Shown one piece after another: positions 35,152-44,389 of a DNA stretch of 64,000 nt (position 1 is the first letter of the stretch; the number at the start of each line of letters is the position of its first letter). A program made the position numbers and the translations under genes. Under the pieces are notes generated by a model. The model searched no databases. It worked only from the letters and a program-made list of their open reading frames with translations, and was not told the DNA's origin. Source of the DNA: an uncultured Tateyamaria sp. (GTDB lineage Bacteria; Pseudomonadota; Alphaproteobacteria; Rhodobacterales; Rhodobacteraceae); assembly GCF_947503465.1 (NCBI RefSeq), contig NZ_CANNDN010000001.1, positions 1,984,001 to 2,048,000 of the forward strand. Reading direction: 5' to 3'.

Positions 35152-36002
35152 CCCTCGCCTCCCCGGGCCTGGCGTAATTCGTCCCGCAATGCGCGCACCT
35201 CGTCCTGAAGGGCCAGCACGTGGGCGTCCACCTGATCGGTCTCTTCCCGCACCAGGGCACGCAGCTTTTCAAATTCGGCCTCGGTGTCAGCCTCCACCGC
35301 AGACTGCATCGTGTTGACCAACAGACCGATGAACAGATTGAGCACCGAAAAGGCGGTAATGACAATGAAGGGGACAAAGAAAGCCCAGGCGTTGGGAAAC
35401 TCCTCCATCACCGGGCGCACAATGCCCATGGACCAGCTTTCCAGCGTCATGATCTGAAACAGCGAATAGAGCGACCGACCCAGTGTGCCGAACCATTCGT
35501 CAAAGGCCGCGCCGTACATGATGGTCGCCATCACGCCGAAGACATAGAAAACGATCGAAATCATGATGATGACTGCACCCATGCCGGGCAACGCGTCCAG
35601 CAAAGCCTGCACAACCGCGCGCATCTGCGGAATGACCGACAGCAACCGCAACGCCCGGATCACCCGCAGGCCACGCAGGGCCGACAGATTGGCCGTCTGG
35701 GGCAACAGGCCGACACCGACGACGAACATGTCGAAAATGTTCCACGAATTGCGGAAGAAACTGAAACCGTAGGCAAAAAGCTTGAGCGCCAGTTCAATCA
35801 CAAAGATCGCCAGAACGGTCTTGTCGATGATCGCAAGCGTTCCGCCCATAAACGCCTGTACCCGGTCGGACGTGGACAGACCAAGGGTGATGGCGTTGAA
35901 GATGATAATTGCCAGAATGGCGTTGTGGACCCAAGGCTGCTCCAAAAATGCCCGTAATCTGCCGCGCAGGGTGTCTGGTGGGGATGCAGCGGTGTTTTCC
36001 AT
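35148..36002 (-). CDS. Voltage-gated sodium channel (NaChBac/BacNav type)
   Basis: A 284-residue single-domain channel with six membrane helices. The S4 sensor has arginines every third position (R110, R113, R116, R119 in LRGLRVIRALRLL). The pore loop carries TLESWSM (186-192), the selectivity filter of bacterial sodium channels. A C-terminal coiled coil (about 240-280) should assemble the tetramer. Roseobacters are known to carry such channels. Here the gene sits inside the T6SS series and overlaps the giant fusion gene by ATGA, so the two are probably translated together. A role in T6SS is not established. Confidence 0.93.
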   Translation of the reverse strand: MENTAASPPDTLRGRLRAFLEQPWVHNAILAIIIFNAITLGLSTSDRVQAFMGGTLAIIDKTVLAIFVIELALKLFAYGFSFFRNSWNIFDMFVVGVGLLPQTANLSALRGLRVIRALRLLSVIPQMRAVVQALLDALPGMGAVIIMISIVFYVFGVMATIMYGAAFDEWFGTLGRSLYSLFQIMTLESWSMGIVRPVMEEFPNAWAFFVPFIVITAFSVLNLFIGLLVNTMQSAVEADTEAEFEKLRALVREETDQVDAHVLALQDEVRALRDELRQARGGEG

Positions 36003-36333
36003 GCCCTTGTCCGTTGTCCTAGCAGTGTTGGAGCGGTTCGATCACGTCAGCCTGACCGGCAACCGGCAGGGTCCTTGGTTATCTTACCGCTTCCATCAGT
36101 TCATTAAACGTTTTCATAACAACTCTGACCGTCAAATTATTCGTTCTGCTGAACAGTCTTCTTCAAATACTCGATGCTAAGCTGCCTGCCATGCCGCGAT
36201 CCAAAAAAATGGGCGCTTTAGGTTCATGGTCTTCCGGAACGGTCGAAACATCGTCGCTCCAGTCATTTTCTGTCTGTAAGTCTCCGTGCGTGGTCCTTCC
36301 CGTCGCATTGCATGGCCTTTCCAGGTAGCAGAC
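36003..36333. other. 331-bp gap upstream of the sodium-channel gene
   Basis: This gap separates the Lys-rich gene from the channel gene within the minus-strand series and may hold a promoter for the lower half of the T6SS operon. A 43-codon minus-strand frame (36177-36308, MRREGPRTETYRQKMTGATM) has AAAGG about 10 bp upstream, but nothing supports it as a gene. Confidence 0.3.
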
Positions 36334-37287
36334 CTAGAGGATTTCACCGGCTGTCTTGAACACCTTGAGTGCAATATCCATGGCTTTCTTGACCTTGTCG
36401 GCGTGCGCCTTGAGTGTCTTGAGATCAAGCTTGCCTTTAGTGTCCTTAGCCATCTGCAAAGCCTGGTCAGCAAATTTACGGCCATTCTGTTCAGTTGTGT
36501 TGAACTCGATGATCTGCACGATCATGTCGTTGATCTGTTTTTCCTGCTTCGACGTGACTGGAACGCCCTTGTCCTTGAGTTGAAGAAGCTTCTCCAGCTT
36601 GCCCGCCATGCCCGATGCCTTCTGCCGGGTTGCCGTCAGCTTGATCTTGTACTCCTTGACAGTGTCCTCGACCTTCTTGATGTGGCTTTGGCCCGCTTTT
36701 CCGCTCTTGGTTTCCTTGGACAGTTTCTCGACTGCCTTCATCACCTGTTCGCGCACTTTGGATTCGCTGGCCAGCGCCTTCTGAACCTCCTTGGCGATGT
36801 CATAGATCGACTTGGCGATCTTGTAGTACTCGTCTACCTTGGCCCCCGCACTTGAGACGAGCGCGGCGATGCCCTTACCGATCTTGATCACGCCCCACGA
36901 CACGTTGGCGACGATCTTGATCTTGTACTTGGTGTAATCCTTGTTCTCTTTCTTGATCTTCTCCCACGACGCCTTGATCCGGTTCTGCGCTTCTTTCTCG
37001 AGGTTGCCGACCAGTTTTTTCAGCTCGTCGTTGACAAGCTTCGCAAGCTTTTCGACCTCCTTCTTGTCGGTCATGCCTTCAAGCTGTTTGTCGTATTTCT
37101 GGATCGCAGGATTGATCGCTATCTTCCGGTAATCGTTCAGATACTTGAACACCGGCTCCATAATCCGCGCCAACAGCGACGGATCGGTTTCCTTACCGGA
37201 AACCTTCAGCGTGATCGTGCCGTTGGGCACTTCAAGGTTTTTTGCGCTGACTGTGATCAGGTCGAACGTCTGGTTCAATTCGCCCAT
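36334..37287 (-). CDS. Lys-rich, mostly helical protein of the T6SS locus
   Basis: A 317-residue basic protein preceded by a strong AGGAGGAG site. After a short beta-like N-terminus (ITVSAKNLEVPNGTITLKV) nearly the whole sequence is predicted helix, rich in Lys, Glu and Ala, with coiled-coil character and a moderately hydrophobic segment near residues 126-147 (IVANVSWGVIKIGKGIAALV). No family is recognised. It lies 89 bp after clpV. Position allows a secreted substrate, adaptor or structural part of the T6SS; none is demonstrated. Confidence 0.7.
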   Translation of the reverse strand: MGELNQTFDLITVSAKNLEVPNGTITLKVSGKETDPSLLARIMEPVFKYLNDYRKIAINPAIQKYDKQLEGMTDKKEVEKLAKLVNDELKKLVGNLEKEAQNRIKASWEKIKKENKDYTKYKIKIVANVSWGVIKIGKGIAALVSSAGAKVDEYYKIAKSIYDIAKEVQKALASESKVREQVMKAVEKLSKETKSGKAGQSHIKKVEDTVKEYKIKLTATRQKASGMAGKLEKLLQLKDKGVPVTSKQEKQINDMIVQIIEFNTTEQNGRKFADQALQMAKDTKGKLDLKTLKAHADKVKKAMDIALKVFKTAGEIL

Positions 37288-37376
37288 GGTGATCTCCTCC
37301 TGGTTTTCGTATTCACCTGCTCCACCTCATTCGAGCAGGCATCCGGGCCAACCGGCGGGCGCCGTTACCGCACCCC

Positions 37377-40112
37377 TCAGCCGAAACTGTAGACGAAATC
37401 CTTGTCCGCCACATCAATGGCGACCTTTTCGATTGTATCGCCCTCCATCATCCTGTGCAGGAATTCGGCCGAAATGTCCGGCAGCATGGTATTGGTCACA
37501 ATGGCATCGATCATCCGCCCACCGCTCTCCAACTCCTGACAGCGGTTTACGATTTCGTCGACAACCGCGTCCGAATACTCGAACGGCACGCCATGCGCTT
37601 CGGTCACCCGTTTCTTGATCCGGCCAAGCTGCAACTTGGTAATCTCGGCGATCATATGCGGGCTGAGCGGGTAGTAGGGGATGGTGACCAACCGCCCGAG
37701 CAGCGCAGGTGGAAACACCTTGAGCAACGGGTCGCGCAGCGCCTTGCCCATGCCTTCGGGGTCGGGCATCAGTTCCGGATCCGCACACAGGTCCATAATC
37801 AGGTCCGTGCCTGCGTTCGAGGTGAGCAGGATCAGCGTATTCTTGAAATCGATGGTCCGGCCTTCTCCATCCTCCATCACGCCCTTGTCGAAGACCTGAA
37901 AAAAGATCTCGTGCACGTCGGGGTGCGCCTTCTCCACCTCGTCCAGCAACACTACGGAATAGGGCTTTCGCCGCACTGCCTCCGTCAGCACTCCGCCTTC
38001 TCCGTATCCCACATAACCCGGAGGCGCACCCTTCAACGAACTGACAGTATGTGCCTCCTGATATTCAGACATGTTGATCGTGATGACGTTCTGTTCACCG
38101 CCGTACAGCACCTCTGCTAGCGCCAGCGCGGTTTCGGTCTTGCCGACCCCGGACGTGCCGGCCAGCATGAACACACCGATGGGTTTCGAAGGATTGTCCA
38201 GCCCGGCCCGGCTTGTCTGAATCCGCTTGGCAATCATCTTCATCGCGTGATCCTGTCCGATCACCCGCTTGGCGAGATGCTCTTCGAGATTGAGGATCGT
38301 TTCGATTTCGTCCTTCAGCATGCGCCCCACGGGAATGCCGGTCCAGTCGCCCACGACGCTGGCCACCGCCTGATGATCAACAATTGGCAGGATAAGGGGG
38401 CTGTCGCCCTGCAGCGCTTCCAGCTCTGCATTCTTTGCCTTCAACTTTTCTATGACCGCGGCACGATCCGCTTCGCTCATCGGGTCCAGCGCGCTCTCGG
38501 TTTCGGCTGCCTCCGTCGCGGCCTCGCCTTCCAGCGTTTCGGTCTCGTCCACCGGCTGACCCGCTTCACGTACCTGCGCCCGCAGATCGATGATTTCCGT
38601 CACCAGAGCCTTCTCGGCGTCCCAGTTTTTGGTCAACTCTTCCAAACGCGCCTGTTCGGCGTCCTTCTCTGCAGTCACTGTAACGCGGCGCTCGGCCACA
38701 TCATATCCGGCGTTCTCGTCCCGGCCGATAATCTCAAGCTCGGTGGTCAGGGCTTCGATCCGGCGTTGGCTGTCATCGACCTGCGCTGGAACCGCATGCT
38801 GGCTGACCGCGACCCGCGCACAGGCCGTGTCTAGCAGGCTCACAGATTTGTCCGGCAGTTGCCGCGCGGGTATATACCGCGCCGACAGTGTCACCGCCGC
38901 TTCGATCCCTTCATCCAGCACCTGCACCTGATGGTGTTTCTCCAACATCGCCGCAATGCCGCGCATCATCAGGATGGCCTTGGGAATGTCGGGTTCTTCT
39001 ACGTGCACAACCTGGAAGCGGCGGGTCAGGGCCGGGTCCTTCTCGATGTACTTCTTGTACTCGGCCCATGTGGTTGCACCGATGGTGCGCAGCGTGCCGC
39101 GCGCCAGCGCAGGTTTCAGCAGGTTCGCCGCGTCGCCCGTACCGGCAGCACCGCCTGCCCCGACCAACGTGTGGGTTTCGTCCACGAACATCACAATCGG
39201 CGTGGTCGAGGCCTGCACTTCGTCGATGACCTGACGCAGCCGGTTCTCGAACTCGCCCTTCATGGACGCCCCGGCTTGCAAAAGGCCCACGTCCAGCACC
39301 AGCAGTCGCACGTTTTGCAACGCAGGCGGCACATCGCCGCGCGCGATCCGCAAGGCAAACCCTTCGACCACGGCAGTCTTGCCGACGCCCGCCTCGCCGG
39401 TCAGGATCGGGTTATTCTGGCGGCGGCGCATCAGCACGTCGACAATCTGCCGGATCTCCTCGTCACGACCCACGATGGGGTCGATCTCGCCATTTCGGGC
39501 CTGTTCCGTCAGATCGGTGCAGAATTGGCTCAACGCCTCTTCCCCACCCATCGCCGCAGGCTTCATTGCGCCCGATGCTTCGCCGGGGTCTGCACCACCA
39601 CCGGTCACGGACCCATCCTGAGGTTTCATCGCGTCTTCGGGCGAACCATCCGTGATCGTATGGAAATCATCGGCCAAATCATCGGGCTTGATCGACGCAA
39701 GCGTCGGCGAAATGCCAGTTAGTATGTTCTTGAGGTTGGGCGTCTCCAGCATTCCCAGGATCAGATGCCCGGTGCGCACCTGGTTCGAGGAATAGAGCAG
39801 CGATCCCCAGACCCAGGCCCGCTCCATTGCGTCTTCAAGATGGCTCGACAAGTCGCTCACCGATGAAGCGCCGCGGGGCAATGCATCCAGCGCCGCCGTC
39901 ATCTCGGTGGCGATTTTTCCCGCATCCAGATCGAAATGCTTGATGACCCGGTGCACGTCGCTGTCCTGATTGTTCAGGATCTGGTGCAGCCAGTGCACAA
40001 CTTCCACATAAGGGTTTCCACGCATCTTGCAGAACACCGTAGCGCCCTCGATAGCTTTGTACCCAAGGCTGTTCAGCTTGCCAAAAAGCGCAACGCGACT
40101 GATTTCGGTCAT
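37377..40112 (-). CDS. clpV: T6SS sheath-recycling AAA+ ATPase ClpV (TssH)
   Basis: A 911-residue Clp/Hsp100 ATPase: N-terminal Clp-N domain (1-165), first AAA domain with Walker A GEAGVGKTAVVEG (about 225), a coiled-coil middle region (about 415-530) and a second AAA domain with GTSGVGKTETALALAEVL (about 615). It disassembles contracted TssB/TssC sheath. The ATG at 40110-40112 follows the tssG stop by one base; a longer frame upstream lies entirely within tssG and is not credible. Confidence 0.96.
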   Translation of the reverse strand: MTEISRVALFGKLNSLGYKAIEGATVFCKMRGNPYVEVVHWLHQILNNQDSDVHRVIKHFDLDAGKIATEMTAALDALPRGASSVSDLSSHLEDAMERAWVWGSLLYSSNQVRTGHLILGMLETPNLKNILTGISPTLASIKPDDLADDFHTITDGSPEDAMKPQDGSVTGGGADPGEASGAMKPAAMGGEEALSQFCTDLTEQARNGEIDPIVGRDEEIRQIVDVLMRRRQNNPILTGEAGVGKTAVVEGFALRIARGDVPPALQNVRLLVLDVGLLQAGASMKGEFENRLRQVIDEVQASTTPIVMFVDETHTLVGAGGAAGTGDAANLLKPALARGTLRTIGATTWAEYKKYIEKDPALTRRFQVVHVEEPDIPKAILMMRGIAAMLEKHHQVQVLDEGIEAAVTLSARYIPARQLPDKSVSLLDTACARVAVSQHAVPAQVDDSQRRIEALTTELEIIGRDENAGYDVAERRVTVTAEKDAEQARLEELTKNWDAEKALVTEIIDLRAQVREAGQPVDETETLEGEAATEAAETESALDPMSEADRAAVIEKLKAKNAELEALQGDSPLILPIVDHQAVASVVGDWTGIPVGRMLKDEIETILNLEEHLAKRVIGQDHAMKMIAKRIQTSRAGLDNPSKPIGVFMLAGTSGVGKTETALALAEVLYGGEQNVITINMSEYQEAHTVSSLKGAPPGYVGYGEGGVLTEAVRRKPYSVVLLDEVEKAHPDVHEIFFQVFDKGVMEDGEGRTIDFKNTLILLTSNAGTDLIMDLCADPELMPDPEGMGKALRDPLLKVFPPALLGRLVTIPYYPLSPHMIAEITKLQLGRIKKRVTEAHGVPFEYSDAVVDEIVNRCQELESGGRMIDAIVTNTMLPDISAEFLHRMMEGDTIEKVAIDVADKDFVYSFG

Positions 40113-40113
40113 C

Positions 40114-41160
40114 TCATGTCCCTTCCCTCGCGGCGGCACCCGATACCTGGGCACCGGGCACCAGGTACAGATCATCCGCATCCTTGTCTGATTTTGCTGT
40201 CCCGATCCAACTTGTCTGGCCCAGCCGCATTGTGTGCCCAAGCTGAGCCTTTGGGATCTCGTCGTGGCGCAACACAAGGTTCACGTCCCAATCCAGAGCA
40301 TCGCCGACGTAGTTCCGAACAATCGCGCGCAGTCGTGGCAGTGACCCGCCGCCGGGCAACAGGCGTTCATAGTCGCGCAGGCTCAGCGGCCCGATCTTCA
40401 AACGGAATTTGGCCGAGCGGGTCCAGACCCGTTCGCCGATGGACGTGGTCCGCCCCAGTGTGGCGGGCGCTCCCATGCGCCAACAATCGCCAGGCTCCAG
40501 TTCCAGCCAGCACCCAACAAATTCCTGAACCCGCACGTTGGTGCCGAAAAAGCTCGATACGATGGACTTCAGGCCCTCAGCATTTCGTGGTCCCTGCGAC
40601 AGCAGCCCTGCAAAGTGACGTTTGGCCAGATCGGGCAAGTCGTCCCTGCCGCGCAGATGCGTCCCGTGATATCCGGCGATGGCCGCGATCTTGCGCTCGA
40701 TCCCGTCATTGTCGCCACGGTCAAAGCTGGGCGCGGGCTGGCCCGAACGCCAAGCGCGATAAAGCAGCGTCATCAGACGGTGGGTGAGGACATTTGCAAA
40801 TTCCACAAATGTCGGATCACGGTGGTGCCGGAGTCTTGCGCGGGCAAACTCGGTGAGATGCAGCGGCAGCGGGCCCATCGGACCGAACAGGCCAAAGAAA
40901 CGGTTTGTGAGGCGTCCCGGTTTTTCGCCCTTGGGCGGCTCGAACCCGGCAATGGTGGAGGGGGGGAAACTCAACCCCGCCTCTTGCCCGAACCGCACCT
41001 TGTCCTGCCGGGGGCGCCGGGCATCACCGATACGCGGAGCTTCAGGAAACGCCGCTTCCAGCACGCGGAAAGCATGGAAGATGTGGTGTTTTTCCGGGGT
41101 TTTGCTCAGCCGCTCGAGATGCGTCAGAGAATCCGCCCCAGACCGGTTTCCGGGCGCCAT
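40114..41160 (-). CDS. tssG: T6SS baseplate protein TssG
   Basis: The 348-residue baseplate wedge protein shows the TssG N-terminal pattern IFHAFRVLEAAFPEAPRIG, the FFGLFGPMGPLPLHLTEFARAR block and the C-terminal SLRDYERLLPGG. The start overlaps the end of tssF by 37 bp; no later ATG would preserve the domain. Confidence 0.94.
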   Translation of the reverse strand: MAPGNRSGADSLTHLERLSKTPEKHHIFHAFRVLEAAFPEAPRIGDARRPRQDKVRFGQEAGLSFPPSTIAGFEPPKGEKPGRLTNRFFGLFGPMGPLPLHLTEFARARLRHHRDPTFVEFANVLTHRLMTLLYRAWRSGQPAPSFDRGDNDGIERKIAAIAGYHGTHLRGRDDLPDLAKRHFAGLLSQGPRNAEGLKSIVSSFFGTNVRVQEFVGCWLELEPGDCWRMGAPATLGRTTSIGERVWTRSAKFRLKIGPLSLRDYERLLPGGGSLPRLRAIVRNYVGDALDWDVNLVLRHDEIPKAQLGHTMRLGQTSWIGTAKSDKDADDLYLVPGAQVSGAAAREGT

Positions 41161-43001
41161 CGGGCGATCTCCCCGCGTTGCTGGGTGACTAGCACCGTTT
41201 CTGTAAAACTGTTGATGGACACGTATTTCCGGAAAAACCGTTCCAGAACCGCCCCCATCAGATAAACGCTCGTTCCCTCGAAAAAACTTTCGTCGAAGGT
41301 CAATGAAATTTCCAGGCCGCGAACCGCCGTCGAAAGCACGTCGTCTGCCATGCGGCGCACAATTGGACGGGTCGAGACGGCAACCAGCCCTTCAAGCTGT
41401 TTTTCGAGGACCTTGTTGCCCGCCGGTGCATAGATCCCGATCAATTCGCGCAGGGCCGCGGCGCCGTCTTGAGACTGATCTTCGGCGATCGAAATGTAGT
41501 TAAGGCTCAGATGCGAAATCAGACGCCAGGCAGTGTCGCCTTGTGCCAACGATGGACGTGGGCGCGTTGGACTGACTGGCGTGCTGATGTGCAGCACGGG
41601 GCCGCCCTCCGGCAGATAGAACACATCGCGCGCGCCGGTTGGTAGCAGCAGCGGCAAGTCGCGGTTCGTCACCATCGCCTGAACCGCCAACTGGTCCAGG
41701 TTGGGCCCGTAGGGCGCCTGATTGCTGTCGACGAGCGCCACGTACAGCTCGGACCCCAGATAGGACGTGCGCACGCCTTTCAGGCGTTCGCGTTCCGCGC
41801 GCTGACGCATCTTGCGCGATTGCGTGTAATAGGATGTGTGAGGATCGCCCGCCGCGGTCAGGTCATTTGAGGAGTAAAAGGGCCGAAACGGAACATCCTT
41901 TTCCCCGTCCGACGCGATACCCGTCACGTTGTCCAACGCGAAAATCTCGAAATCCAGCGGCGCTGTACGGTCCGCGACAACGTGCTGCTCCACATCCGCC
42001 GTCGACACGTGGACCCGGTCACAGCGCTTGCTGAACAGGTTGATCGCTGGCGTTGCGTGCAGGGTAAAGGCCTCCGCGGTGACCCCGGCCGAAATGGTGC
42101 TGTTGCCTTCGCGCAGCAAAATATAGATATCAACGTCGTGGCTTTCGGCGCGTCCCAGTGCCATGGAAAGCCCCTGCAATTCCACGAAATGGAAGCGCTC
42201 AGGCATCGCGAAGTATTCCTGCAACAACCGGTACCCGTCAAAGGACCGCTGCGGGGTTGGTAACAACGCATCCGATGGGTCGTAGCCGCGCGGAACCACC
42301 CTGCCGTTCGGCAGCATGGTGATCCAGTCGCTGCGGCGATCCGTTGATCGACCGACAAGACCGGTGACCTGCGCGCACAAAAGCTCGTGCAATTCCCAGT
42401 TCTTGCCCTCCCGTCCGTTCAGAAACAGCGTAAGGTTGTCAAGCGACAGTTCTGAGATCGGCAACTGCCCATGCCGCGACAAGCGCAGACGGATGCCCGC
42501 CCGCGCGTCGGTGTCCCGCGACACGCCCGCAGCCACCAGCTCGCCGCGGCTATCGATGTATTCGGCTTCGGTGATCGTGATCGGCCACAGGGTCACGTCC
42601 TGCGCGGTTCGAAAGATGCAGGACGTGGTGTCGTCATCTCGCAATGTGCTGCGCAACTCGGAATGCCGCGGCACCAGATGACCATCCTCCAGCGCGGCAT
42701 TTTCCATGTCCGGCTCAAGGGCCGCGACCATCATCGAAGGGATCGGCGCCAGGTAGTGGGGATAAACGATCTCCAGCAGGTGCGCGGTCAGGTTCGGATA
42801 CTGCAGCTCCAGTTCCAGCTGGACACGAGCCGACAGGAAAGCGACCCCCTCCAGCAGTCGCTCTACGTAGGGGTCGACCACCTCGACCCCGTCCATGCCC
42901 AACCGCGCCGCGATCTTGGGATAGGCCTGCGCGAACTCGGCGCCCATGTCGCGCATGTACGCCAGTTCGCCTTCGTAGTGTTTCAGCAGACGCGTATCCA
43001 T
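41124..43001 (-). CDS. tssF: T6SS baseplate protein TssF
   Basis: The 625-residue baseplate protein starts with LLKHYEGELAYMRDMGAEFAQAYPKIAARL, the usual TssF opening, and contains the VDPYVERLLEGVAFLSARV helix and a C-terminal SLTFDESFFEGTSVYLMGAVLERFF block. Length matches the family. It lies 7 bp downstream of tssE. Confidence 0.95.
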   Translation of the reverse strand: MDTRLLKHYEGELAYMRDMGAEFAQAYPKIAARLGMDGVEVVDPYVERLLEGVAFLSARVQLELELQYPNLTAHLLEIVYPHYLAPIPSMMVAALEPDMENAALEDGHLVPRHSELRSTLRDDDTTSCIFRTAQDVTLWPITITEAEYIDSRGELVAAGVSRDTDARAGIRLRLSRHGQLPISELSLDNLTLFLNGREGKNWELHELLCAQVTGLVGRSTDRRSDWITMLPNGRVVPRGYDPSDALLPTPQRSFDGYRLLQEYFAMPERFHFVELQGLSMALGRAESHDVDIYILLREGNSTISAGVTAEAFTLHATPAINLFSKRCDRVHVSTADVEQHVVADRTAPLDFEIFALDNVTGIASDGEKDVPFRPFYSSNDLTAAGDPHTSYYTQSRKMRQRAERERLKGVRTSYLGSELYVALVDSNQAPYGPNLDQLAVQAMVTNRDLPLLLPTGARDVFYLPEGGPVLHISTPVSPTRPRPSLAQGDTAWRLISHLSLNYISIAEDQSQDGAAALRELIGIYAPAGNKVLEKQLEGLVAVSTRPIVRRMADDVLSTAVRGLEISLTFDESFFEGTSVYLMGAVLERFFRKYVSINSFTETVLVTQQRGEIARWRPETGLGRIL

Positions 43002-43008
43002 GCGACCC

Positions 43009-43506
43009 TCAGGCGATCCTTTCCAACTGCAACTCGCCAGTGGTCACATCCACCTCACTGCGCAGATACAGTTCCATCGGCATCGGCTGGGCCCACATAT
43101 CGGCGTGAATGTCAAAAGTGACGATACTCTCGCGGTTGCCCTGCCCCACCCGGATCTGGACATCGACAGACCCCGGATGAATGCGCGGCTCAAACACCTG
43201 GATGGCGCGGACAATTGACTTACGGATCAATTCGGCCCGCTCCGCGGTCGAGTAATCTCCCGCCACCTCGCGGATACCAAAATTCAGCACTGATGTGCTT
43301 GCATTGGGATAACGGGCGGAATCAATCATGTTGGCATTGTCGGCCGTATTCAGCAGCCAGACCAGATCGCGCTGAATAATATCGCGCAATTGCCGGATAT
43401 CGATCACCCGATCTTCGCGGCGCTCGGATGGCTCGGACGGCTCATGGTCCGTAAGACGATCCAGAAGGGACGGTTGCAGCCGCTCCGCAAGCGTTCGATC
43501 AGACAT
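43009..43506 (-). CDS. tssE: T6SS baseplate protein TssE
   Basis: The 165-residue gp25-like baseplate subunit has the SLLDRLTD start, the SVLNFGIREVAG core and the AIQVFEPRIHPGSV block with the conserved Glu-Pro-Arg. It overlaps tagJ by 8 bp. Confidence 0.94.
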   Translation of the reverse strand: MSDRTLAERLQPSLLDRLTDHEPSEPSERREDRVIDIRQLRDIIQRDLVWLLNTADNANMIDSARYPNASTSVLNFGIREVAGDYSTAERAELIRKSIVRAIQVFEPRIHPGSVDVQIRVGQGNRESIVTFDIHADMWAQPMPMELYLRSEVDVTTGELQLERIA

Positions 43507-44302
43507 CCGCTCCTCCGGTATCCATCTCGAGCAGGCGCAAGTCCATGATGGCCGTGTCGCCCAGATCGGTGGTCAGCAGGCGTTGGCCCGACCCAGCAAA
43601 GGTGTCCGACCCAAGATCAATCCAATTGGTTGCGCGGGCCAGTTTTTCGGCGGTGTCACCACCGGCCACTGTCCCGGCATAGCGTGTCGGGATCAGCGCC
43701 ACCATGTCGCCACCATTGACCAGCGTCAGGGTGCAGGGTGTCCAAACCGTATCACGCAGATCTGTAGGTTCCTCGAATTCCACCTTCGCAATCGCGGTGA
43801 AAGGCATCCAGTAATACTTGCCGTTGATGATGATTTCGAGCAGCGGGCCCAGACGCATGTCGGCATCCGCGATCCACTCAAAGGGTTGTCCGTCGATCCG
43901 ACCCATGGCCGCCGGAGCCAAATCAAAGGCTCTGGCTCGGGTCTCGGCCGCTTCTGCGTGCTTTCCCGCAGCATTAGCCCGTAGCGCCTCGACCATCAGC
44001 GCAATCCATTCTTGCGGTTCGCCGAAAATCAGCGGGTCTTTCTCACCCGCAAACACCTTTTCCCGGTAAACTTCGCAGACAATCCCCTCGCGGTAGGTTT
44101 GGGCCATCGGGGTCGCCATCGCATCCAGCTCGGCCGACACTTTGAGTTGCGCAATTGCGCGGCTCCAGTCCCCTCGGATACACAGCAACTGAAACAGGAA
44201 GATGCGCAACGGCGCGTCAGCCGCATGAGCGCGTACCGCATCCTGCAATGCGGCCAGGGCGCCGTCGAGGTCTCCGGCCTTGAGAAGGGCTTCGGCTTGC
44301 AC
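43499..44302 (-). CDS. tagJ: T6SS accessory protein TagJ (ImpE)
   Basis: The 267-residue product has an N-terminal TPR-like part (AEALLKAGDLDGALAALQDAVRAH) and the ImpE domain with FEWIADADMRLGPLLEIIINGKYYWMPF. A GTG start at 44300-44302 is supported by AGGAG seven bases upstream. TagJ (HsiE1) binds the N-terminus of TssB and modulates sheath recycling by ClpV in Pseudomonas. Two hairpins separate it from hcp. Confidence 0.9.
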   Translation of the reverse strand: MQAEALLKAGDLDGALAALQDAVRAHAADAPLRIFLFQLLCIRGDWSRAIAQLKVSAELDAMATPMAQTYREGIVCEVYREKVFAGEKDPLIFGEPQEWIALMVEALRANAAGKHAEAAETRARAFDLAPAAMGRIDGQPFEWIADADMRLGPLLEIIINGKYYWMPFTAIAKVEFEEPTDLRDTVWTPCTLTLVNGGDMVALIPTRYAGTVAGGDTAEKLARATNWIDLGSDTFAGSGQRLLTTDLGDTAIMDLRLLEMDTGGADV

Positions 44303-44313
44303 AACTTTTCTCC

Positions 44314-44329
44314 TGTGTCGCGGGACACA
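44314..44329 (-). terminator. Short perfect hairpin between hcp and tagJ
   Basis: Read on the minus strand, TGTGTC-CCGC-GACACA forms a 6-bp stem with a 4-base loop just upstream of the tagJ ribosome site. It could attenuate transcription or protect the upstream hcp message. Confidence 0.35.
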
Positions 44330-44337
44330 TCAGTTGA

Positions 44338-44359
44338 CAGGCCCCAAAAACGAGGCCTG
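44338..44359 (-). terminator. Hairpin downstream of hcp (partial terminator or mRNA stabiliser)
   Basis: On the minus strand CAGGCC and GGCCTG flank a 10-base loop containing five T residues. The hairpin lies 31 bp after the hcp stop. There is no U-tract after the stem, so complete termination is unlikely. Confidence 0.35.
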
Positions 44360-44389
44360 CCACGCATTTCCGATCGTTCCGTCGTACGG

